Source of the DNA: Acidimicrobiales bacterium
GTDB lineage: Bacteria > Actinomycetota > Acidimicrobiia > Acidimicrobiales > JABEUL01
DNA: 6,318 nt
Assembly: GCA_013044465.1 (NCBI GenBank)
Contig: JABEUL010000103.1
Coordinates: forward strand, 1 to 6,318
Direction of reading: 5' to 3'
In this document: positions 1 to 5,053 of the stretch, piece after piece
How the letters are laid out: every line of letters starts with the position of its first letter
Position numbering within the stretch: the stretch's first letter is position 1
Position numbers and translations under genes: made by a program
Notes under the pieces: generated by a model
Seen by the model: the letters and a program-made list of their open reading frames with translations, nothing else
Told to the model about the DNA's origin: nothing
Databases searched by the model: none

Positions 1-444
1 GCGAAGGTAGGCTACCGCAGCGTCGTCTTCTAGAGGTCCAACATGGGTTTTAAACATCAAATTAAATGCTCTAGCCTCTGTCAGTTGCTCCGAGCCACAA
101 TTTGGGCAAGTTGTTCCGATCTGATCTTGGCGCCACCTTTCGTGACATTTTTTGCAATCTACCAAAGGATCGGTGAAATTAGAGAGATGCCCTGAGGCCT
201 CCCAAATTTTAGGAGAAGACAAAATTGCTGCATCTAGACCCAATACATCGGTTCTGAGTTGTACCATTGTGCGCCACCAGGCATCTTTGACATTTCTCAG
301 CATTAACACGCCAAGTGGTCCGTAGTCATATGTTGACCTAAATCCACCATAAATTTCTGCCGAAGGAAAGATAAATCCACGTCTTTTACATAGATTTACA
401 ACTGCCTCGACCTGATTCGATTCTTGACTAAGATCTGCATCCAT
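1..444 (-). CDS. glyS: Glycyl-tRNA synthetase, N-terminal part (partial, runs off left edge)
   Basis: Class II aminoacyl-tRNA synthetase that charges tRNA-Gly with glycine in the cytoplasm. Only the first 148 codons are present; the frame is open to base 1. The translation reads MDADLSQESNQVEAVVNLCK, then GFIFPSAEIYGG (residues 23-34) and YDYGPLG (39-45), the conserved N-terminal block of single-chain glycyl-tRNA synthetases. Next come WEASGHLSNFTDP (81-93) and a zinc-ribbon-like pair, C97-x2-C100 and C113-x2-C116. The end, FNLMFKTHVGP (127-137) to AYLR (145-148), is where the family continues into the PETAQG motif just outside the window. This is the alpha2 type, not the GlyQ/GlyS tetramer. 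The ATG is the first possible start because an in-frame TAG lies directly before it. No Shine-Dalgarno sequence is visible, so translation may be leaderless or nearly so. The gene is divergent from the hydrolase. Identity is very sure. Confidence 0.95.
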   Translation of the reverse strand, partial: MDADLSQESNQVEAVVNLCKRRGFIFPSAEIYGGFRSTYDYGPLGVLMLRNVKDAWWRTMVQLRTDVLGLDAAILSSPKIWEASGHLSNFTDPLVDCKKCHERWRQDQIGTTCPNCGSEQLTEARAFNLMFKTHVGPLEDDAAVAYLR

Positions 445-536
445 CTAGAAAACGATACTTTAGAATTGATTAAGTCAGTGCAAGTGCGTGAAAATGGGAT
501 CGATTCTTATTTTTTCTAATAGATTGAGGTGAATGA
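445..536. promoter_or_regulatory. Divergent intergenic region between glyS and the hydrolase gene
   Basis: This AT-rich 92-bp gap must hold both start regions if each gene has its own promoter. On the minus strand, TTGCAC (478-483) and TAAAGT (457-462) are separated by 15 bases and would start transcription a few bases before the glyS ATG, which fits the missing Shine-Dalgarno sequence. The spacing is short, so this is only a candidate. On the plus strand I see no convincing pair of hexamers. No T-box-like leader can fit in front of glyS here. Confidence 0.3.
526..532 (+). promoter_or_regulatory. Ribosome binding site of the hydrolase gene
   Basis: GAGGTGA lies four bases before the ATG at 537. 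An in-frame TGA directly precedes that ATG, so it is the earliest possible start in its frame. Another ATG at 533-535 is in a different frame and gives no long product. Together these fix the start. Confidence 0.75.
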
Positions 537-1511
537 ATGGCCCCTGATAAAAAACATCCTTGGCTTAAAAAAGTCGTCGGGGTCGCAACCGTAGCAGGTA
601 TTGCCGCTGCAGTCGCTGCCAGAACAGCTGAGAAACGTTGGGCGGTGGGACAAGACATGGTTGAGGGAGACCCACTGGGACTTCCAAAGGGAAAACGTGA
701 AATTTTGACACTGTCCAATGGCGCCAAAGTCTCAATGACGATTTACGAAGGAAGCGGTCCTACAGTTTTGATGTCACATGGGTGGACAGAAACTCAGGCA
801 GTTTGGGCACCGGTTGTGAGACAACTTGTCGACAAAGGCCAGGGAGTTGTCGTGTATGACCACCAAGGACATGGCGGATCCACTATTGGGATAAAGAAAT
901 TAGATGTTAATCAGTTGGCAAGTGATATGGAAGAGGTTATTAATTCGCTGGGAGACCAGGAACTAATACTGGTTGGGCACTCCATGGGAGGAATGACTGC
1001 ACAGACTTTCATGGTCAACCAAAGTCAAGCAAGTGCGCGCGTAGTTGGTCTACTGCTTGTTGCCACAGCATCTTCTGCTGCGTTTGGACCAGATTTCTTC
1101 TACCAAGCAGCAGCATCATTTGTGGGATCGAAATTTCTAGAGTCAGCCCTTGAAAACGATTCGTTTGCAGCTTGGTTCACAAGGCTAGTTGTTGGCAAAC
1201 AGGCTCATATGACGCATCTTTTGGCGGTTAGAGATATGTTTTTAAGTTGTGATTCAAAGGCCAGATCCGAACTTGCCCAAAATATGTCCTATTTGGATCT
1301 AACTGATGAGTTGACTAAACTAACAGTGCCGACAATTGTGATGGTTGGCGACAGAGATACCCTGACCCCACTCAGGTGCGCTAAGGAAATTACGTCGCAT
1401 ATCCCAGGTTCTCGACTTGAGATTCTTCCAGATCTCGGACACATGTTGCCATTTGAAGCCCCTGATCGAGTGTTTGAAAACATTATTTCTCTAAGTAGCA
1501 CTTTGCCATAA
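537..1511 (+). CDS. Alpha/beta hydrolase with N-terminal membrane anchor
   Basis: A 324-residue serine hydrolase of the alpha/beta fold; the substrate cannot be told from sequence. Residues 12-29 form an Ala/Val/Gly-rich hydrophobic segment flanked by lysines and Arg-30. It looks like a single-pass anchor or uncleaved signal, with no lipobox cysteine. The fold core follows: VLMSHGWTET (77-86) with the HGW oxyanion turn, VVVYDHQGHGGS (104-115), and the nucleophile elbow GHSMGG (147-152, Ser-149). A helical lid region spans roughly 175-255. The acid is probably Asp-274 in VGDRDTLTP, and the base is His-302 in LGHMLPFEAPDRV. The triad is complete and the length is normal for the family. Such proteins include esterases, lipases and the non-haem haloperoxidase group. 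The gene stands alone, divergent from glyS and convergent with the tRNA and the signalling gene. Family is sure; specific function unknown. Confidence 0.93.
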   Translation: MAPDKKHPWLKKVVGVATVAGIAAAVAARTAEKRWAVGQDMVEGDPLGLPKGKREILTLSNGAKVSMTIYEGSGPTVLMSHGWTETQAVWAPVVRQLVDKGQGVVVYDHQGHGGSTIGIKKLDVNQLASDMEEVINSLGDQELILVGHSMGGMTAQTFMVNQSQASARVVGLLLVATASSAAFGPDFFYQAAASFVGSKFLESALENDSFAAWFTRLVVGKQAHMTHLLAVRDMFLSCDSKARSELAQNMSYLDLTDELTKLTVPTIVMVGDRDTLTPLRCAKEITSHIPGSRLEILPDLGHMLPFEAPDRVFENIISLSSTLP

Positions 1512-1612
1512 CACATTTGAATAATAAGCGTCGGGGAGGCGGGATTTGAACCCGCGGCCTCCTGCTCCCAAAGCAGGCGCGCTGCCAAGCTGCGCTACTC
1601 CCCGATGTGTTA
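1509..1612. repeat. 8-bp inverted repeat flanking tRNA-Pro
   Basis: TAACACAT (1509-1516) and ATGTGTTA (1605-1612) are perfect reverse complements on either side of the tRNA gene. The right arm touches the mature tRNA 5' end; the left arm lies 14 bases beyond the 3' end and includes the hydrolase stop codon. In a longer precursor tRNA, leader and trailer could pair and extend the acceptor stem. In the hydrolase mRNA, the same arms would close a structure around the antisense of the tRNA. An 8-bp match at this distance could also be chance. Confidence 0.5.
1531..1604 (-). tRNA. proT: tRNA-Pro (anticodon UGG)
   Basis: Read on the minus strand, the 74 bases fold as a full cloverleaf. The acceptor stem CGGGGAG pairs with CTCCCCG and begins with the C1-G72 pair typical of proline tRNAs. 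The D stem is GCGC/GCGC, the anticodon stem CCTGC/GCAGG encloses loop TTTGGGA, and the T stem GCGGG/CCCGC encloses TTCAAAT. The anticodon is TGG (bases 1568-1570), reading CCN proline codons by wobble. The discriminator is A and no CCA follows, so the end must be added by nucleotidyltransferase. It lies 14 bases after the stop codon of the signalling gene on the same strand. The symbol is a guess taken from the E. coli tRNA-Pro(UGG) name. Confidence 0.97.
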
Positions 1613-1639
1613 TTTAGACTATCCTAAATTGGGAGTCAA
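1611..1639 (-). promoter_or_regulatory. Candidate promoter for tRNA-Pro inside the end of the upstream gene
   Basis: On the minus strand TTGACT (1634-1639, five of six matches to the sigma-70 -35 consensus) is followed after exactly 17 bases by TAAATA (1611-1616, a weak -10). The -35 lies in the last codons of the signalling gene and the stop codon falls in the spacer. Transcription would start close to the mature 5' end of the tRNA, giving almost no leader. The alternative is cotranscription with the signalling gene. The call rests on hexamers alone. Confidence 0.4.
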
Positions 1640-4600
1640 TATTTCACTTCTAGGGGCATCCTCAAGCTGATGTGGTGAAATTTTAGCAGCTTGGACCATA
1701 ATTACTATGTCTCGCGCTCTAACAGGTGGCGAAAAGAAGTAGCCCTGCAGCACGGTGCAACCAGCCGACAGAAGGCGATCTCGCTGGAAAGAAGTTTCAA
1801 CGCCTTCACCTACTAGATCAGCTCCTATTTCTCTTGCAAGTTCCGTAATAGCCATCAGCGCAATTAAGTGCTCTTCATCAAGCTCGTCTTTTTCCTTTAA
1901 CTGGGAGGCTGTGGCATCACTTGTTAGGGTTTCACTCAAGGTATGTATCATGTGTCGATCTATTTTCAATGTGTCGATATCGAGAGAACTCAGGTCGGGA
2001 ATGCCTGAGCCATTTCGCCCAACGTCGTCTATGGCTATTCGTATTCCCAAACGCTTGAGATTTTCCAAGTTTGACTTAAGCTGTTCATTTTGCTGGTTTG
2101 CAACAATTTTTGAAAGCTCTAGTTCTAACCTGGAAGGATCTAGTCCAGTATCATCAAGTGATTTCTTGACAATTTCAACGATTTCTGGCTTTGTTAGGTC
2201 TCCGGTTGACAAGTTCACACCAACTCGGAGAGGAGGGAGACCCAAACCATCCCATGCAACAGCTTGCCGACAGGCCTGGTTAAGAACCCACGCATCCACT
2301 TGCAACATCCCACCGTATTTTTCTGCAGCATCAATAAATGCATCCGGTAATAACCTGCCGAGTCGAGGGTGATTCCATCGCAAAAGCGATTCGACTCCCA
2401 CAACTTTCATGGAGTGGAGGTCGATTTGTGCTTGGTAGAGGATCTCAAGTTCACCTTCGTCCGCAGCTTTTGAAAGGTCGTCTGCCAAAGTCTCTTCATG
2501 ACTGGTAGCTACCAAATCGTCCTCGCTATATGTCTCGAAGGTATTTCGACCAAGTGTCTTAGCTTTATACATTGCCACATCAGCTTCATGGATAAAGTCT
2601 TCGTATCTAAGATCTAATCTCCCCGACGTACAAGCAACTCCTATTGATCCTGAAGACTGCACCTTCTCTCCATGTAAATTGAAGGGCTCATTTAGTGCGG
2701 CAAGGATCCTAGATGCCAATCGGTGAGTCACGTCAGCATCACTTAGTCCTGGAAGCAATACAGCAAATTCGTCTCCGCCCAATCTGGCAACCGTGTCTTG
2801 ACCTCGCACTGAATCGGCCAATCTATTTGCTACTTGGCAAATTAAGTCATCCCCAGCAGAGTGGCCCAGCGTGTCATTTACTTGCTTGAACCGGTCTAAG
2901 TCAACATAGAAAACAGTCAGTGATTCACCCGTTCTTCCAGACCTAGAAAGTTCTTGGCGAACCCTATCTTCGAACAGACGTCTATTTGGAAGTCCAGTTA
3001 GGGCATCATGCCATGCCATATGTGAAATCTGTTCTAGAAGCCTTGCATTTTCTAATGCAATCACAGCCTGGTTGGCTAAACCCATAAACCTCTCACGCAA
3101 ATCGGCACTGAACTTCGCAGGTGTTTTCTGTGCTGCGGCAAAACCAGCGTGAATTGTTCCAATAAAAGTATCACCAGATTTGAGAGGTGCAATAAGGGCG
3201 GAAGTAACGTGCCAAGGCTCCAAAAGAGAAGCATGTCTAGGATCTGGGTTATCAACGGCCATTTGAATTGGTTCGCCTTGCTCTGAAAGTATCTCAAAGT
3301 CAGGTATCAGAGTTGGGGGGATTCTCACCCGATCGACTGGCAGGTTCAACTCTGATTGAGCCGGGACCGATCTTGCAGCCTCTATAAGTTCATCTCTTTC
3401 CGGATCATAGAGCATTACTACAGCGCCAACCGCTCCGATTACGACCGGAACCGTTTCAGCTAGTCGCTGAGAGACTTCTTGGCTGCTCTTTGTCTCAGAC
3501 AGTGCATTACCAAATTCCAGCAGTGCCCTCGCCGTAGCATCACGCCTTCTAGCTGTGATCAAAGAAGTTGCTACGTCAAGTGCCGTTGCGGCATAACCGG
3601 CATATACCGTCATAGTCCTTCTATCATGTTCCAGAAATTTCATACGTTCTGGAAGTACTGAAACCAGCCAGCCATAATGTTGCTGGGCGGAAGATACATC
3701 GACAATTAGCCTAGACCCGTCCCTTTCATCTCGATCTCCAGACCAAAGTTCATTCGCAAGTGAAGCAGCCTCATTTAGCAGGAAACCATGCTCATGGACT
3801 TGTGGTTCTTCACCTTTGAAGGCCCTAACCGTCAAAAGATATTTTGGTGCATTCACCGCATGAGCTGCCCTTTGGATAATCTTTCTCAAGATTGTGTCAA
3901 TGTCGTCGGCACCTAGTAGCTCGCCCGCAGTGCTATACGCTGAGTCAAGTCTCTCAGACAAGGATGCTATTTGTTCCCTTAACTGCACAAGTTCCGTCGT
4001 GGGGTCAAGTACTAATGATGCGTCCACTTCCGCGACTTTGTCTTCTTCCCAAGCCATTGAAAATAGCGAGGCACTTTCATCGACAAAGGTTGACCACTGT
4101 TGTTCTTGCCAAGCAATACTGTAAAGGCACGAACCACCACCTCGTGCCTGACATTCTGTCTCACTTATCATGGCCGGAACTAGTCCAAAAAGTACCGGAA
4201 TCTGAGACATGACGCCTTGTAGAAAGTGACAGCAATAAAGATCACGGTGATAACCTTCCCGTCCCCTGACCCTGATAACTGCATGAGCATCACCTACTTC
4301 TAAAATATGCGTGTCATTTATAGTCGAGTACTTTGCCATCAAACTAGCCAGATTTCTAAATACTTCTCTCACTGACCCCAGTGAGACCATTAAATCCGCG
4401 ACTCCGGTTGGTTCGTGGGGTTTGAGATGGCTCATCCCAACTTGAAGTCCAATATCGTTTACGCCGGATACTTTTGCCGCCACATCAAAAAGAGCATAAG
4501 CCTCTTCAGCGGAGACCCAACTTGTCGAAGACTCCAAAGACCCAGCAGCAGCTTTCCCCACTCCAACTCCTGAGAAAAAGGAATTAAGAAGTGTTTCACC

Positions 4601-4669
4601 GCCAAATGAGCGCAGGTACCTGATGATTGAGCCTGTGACAAATCCAGAAACGTCTAACGACGGTCCCAT
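1619..4669 (-). CDS. Cyclic-di-GMP signalling protein: sensor domain, GAF-GAF-GGDEF-EAL
   Basis: A 1016-residue soluble sensor that probably makes, and perhaps binds or degrades, cyclic-di-GMP. No membrane segment is seen. Residues about 5-190 form an N-terminal sensor-like domain ending in C173-x3-G177-x3-C181. A short coiled-coil-like linker (224-251) leads to two GAF-type regions (about 244-370 and 379-544). The GGDEF domain (549-717) keeps DALTGLPNR, DLDRFKQVND and an exact GGDEF at 631-635. RGQD (622-625) lies five residues before it, the RxxD product-inhibition site. The EAL domain (724-996) has ESL instead of EAL (E760) and keeps N819, E851, D881/D882, K902, E955 and Q975. However, the loop-6-stabilising glutamate is Lys-854 and loop 6 reads DDVGRNGSG. 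An acidic insert of about 17 residues lies near 913-932. This start follows GGAGG by 10 bases; an ATG at 4702 would add 11 residues but lacks a spaced ribosome site. Confidence 0.92.
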   Translation of the reverse strand: MGPSLDVSGFVTGSIIRYLRSFGGETLLNSFFSGVGVGKAAAGSLESSTSWVSAEEAYALFDVAAKVSGVNDIGLQVGMSHLKPHEPTGVADLMVSLGSVREVFRNLASLMAKYSTINDTHILEVGDAHAVIRVRGREGYHRDLYCCHFLQGVMSQIPVLFGLVPAMISETECQARGGGSCLYSIAWQEQQWSTFVDESASLFSMAWEEDKVAEVDASLVLDPTTELVQLREQIASLSERLDSAYSTAGELLGADDIDTILRKIIQRAAHAVNAPKYLLTVRAFKGEEPQVHEHGFLLNEAASLANELWSGDRDERDGSRLIVDVSSAQQHYGWLVSVLPERMKFLEHDRRTMTVYAGYAATALDVATSLITARRRDATARALLEFGNALSETKSSQEVSQRLAETVPVVIGAVGAVVMLYDPERDELIEAARSVPAQSELNLPVDRVRIPPTLIPDFEILSEQGEPIQMAVDNPDPRHASLLEPWHVTSALIAPLKSGDTFIGTIHAGFAAAQKTPAKFSADLRERFMGLANQAVIALENARLLEQISHMAWHDALTGLPNRRLFEDRVRQELSRSGRTGESLTVFYVDLDRFKQVNDTLGHSAGDDLICQVANRLADSVRGQDTVARLGGDEFAVLLPGLSDADVTHRLASRILAALNEPFNLHGEKVQSSGSIGVACTSGRLDLRYEDFIHEADVAMYKAKTLGRNTFETYSEDDLVATSHEETLADDLSKAADEGELEILYQAQIDLHSMKVVGVESLLRWNHPRLGRLLPDAFIDAAEKYGGMLQVDAWVLNQACRQAVAWDGLGLPPLRVGVNLSTGDLTKPEIVEIVKKSLDDTGLDPSRLELELSKIVANQQNEQLKSNLENLKRLGIRIAIDDVGRNGSGIPDLSSLDIDTLKIDRHMIHTLSETLTSDATASQLKEKDELDEEHLIALMAITELAREIGADLVGEGVETSFQRDRLLSAGCTVLQGYFFSPPVRARDIVIMVQAAKISPHQLEDAPRSEILTPNLG

Positions 4670-4679
4670 ACTTGTTTTT

Positions 4680-4684
4680 CCTCC
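4680..4684 (-). promoter_or_regulatory. Ribosome binding site deciding the start of the GGDEF/EAL gene
   Basis: On the minus strand GGAGG lies 10 bases before the ATG at 4669. This is slightly long but is the only strong Shine-Dalgarno match near either candidate start. The ATG at 4702 has only AAGAAAG directly touching it, too close to serve well. An in-frame TAA just upstream rules out any start before 4702. Confidence 0.65.
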
Positions 4685-4983
4685 AGAATTAAATGTGTTC
4701 ATCTTTCTTAATTAATAATCGGCATTCTTTGCAGAGTCTTAAAGACGAATGGCTATAGATTTTGTAGTAAATCAAAGTTTTCTTCCCTTATTCCACCCAT
4801 CTAACATGTAATTTGCATATTTGGTCAGTGAAAAGTCGCCACACACAGTGTCAAGTTTATTTACCCCAAGTTAAATAACGAAAGCAAGTCTCTTCTATCT
4901 ACACTCAAAACTAGCCACATACATGTAAGTATTTAACCGATTCCAATACTACTATAGGCAAATTTCGTGAGCGTTTTAACTAG

Positions 4984-5013
4984 CACAGGCCAGACAAGAC
5001 TGTCTGGCCTGTG
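4984..5013 (-). terminator. Perfect 13-bp hairpin, likely terminator of the ABC ATPase gene
   Basis: CACAGGCCAGACA (4984-4996) and TGTCTGGCCTGTG (5001-5013) pair perfectly around a 4-base loop. The hairpin starts 40 bases after the ABC stop codon when read on the minus strand. Following bases there are CTAGTTAAAACGC, so a proper U-tract is missing. The plus-strand side is followed by AATAATCTTTCT, also weak. Position and stem strength favour a terminator; U-tract-poor hairpins are common in actinobacteria. It could instead stabilise the mRNA 3' end. Confidence 0.7.
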
Positions 5014-5053
5014 GAATAATCTTTCTAAAAGATAGCTGGGTTAAGCAAATGTA

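Larger units (their letters stand above)
4670..5053. other. Gene-free region between the GGDEF/EAL gene and the ABC gene
   Basis: About 385 bp of AT-rich sequence in which I find no convincing gene on either strand. It holds the 5' region of the GGDEF/EAL gene, where AT-rich stretches such as TATTAA could be -10 elements but no good -35 partner is seen. It also contains a small AT-rich inverted repeat (TTATTTA 4857-4863, TAAATAA 4872-4878) and two copies of ACATGTAA (about 4804 and 4921). Near the ABC gene end are a 6-bp hairpin (ATCTTT 5019-5024, AAAGAT 5028-5033) and the strong hairpin listed separately. The length is more than a promoter and terminator need, so unseen regulation is possible. 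Confidence 0.5.

Noticed and set aside
470..727. 85-codon minus-strand frame over the hydrolase start
   Set aside because: Antisense to the hydrolase N-terminus, no domain, and the region upstream belongs to divergent promoters.
1289..1588. 99-codon minus-strand frame across the hydrolase end and tRNA
   Set aside because: It reads through the tRNA-Pro gene and its protein is a typical tRNA-antisense artefact joined to hydrolase antisense.
1531..1618. tRNA-Pro as an integration site with a nearby mobile element
   Set aside because: No integrase, no duplicated tRNA 3' end and no phage-like genes are visible on either side.
1755..2372. 205-codon plus-strand open frame antisense to the EAL region
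   Set aside because: Very Ser/Arg-rich translation with no recognisable domain; it mirrors the codons of a clearly real minus-strand gene.
3892..4212. Overlapping plus-strand frames antisense to the sensor and GAF region
   Set aside because: Low-complexity products in two frames without ribosome sites, opposite conserved coding sequence.
4703..5053. CRISPR array, insertion sequence or origin in the gene-free region
   Set aside because: No regularly spaced repeats, transposase remnants, terminal repeats or clusters of DnaA boxes are seen.
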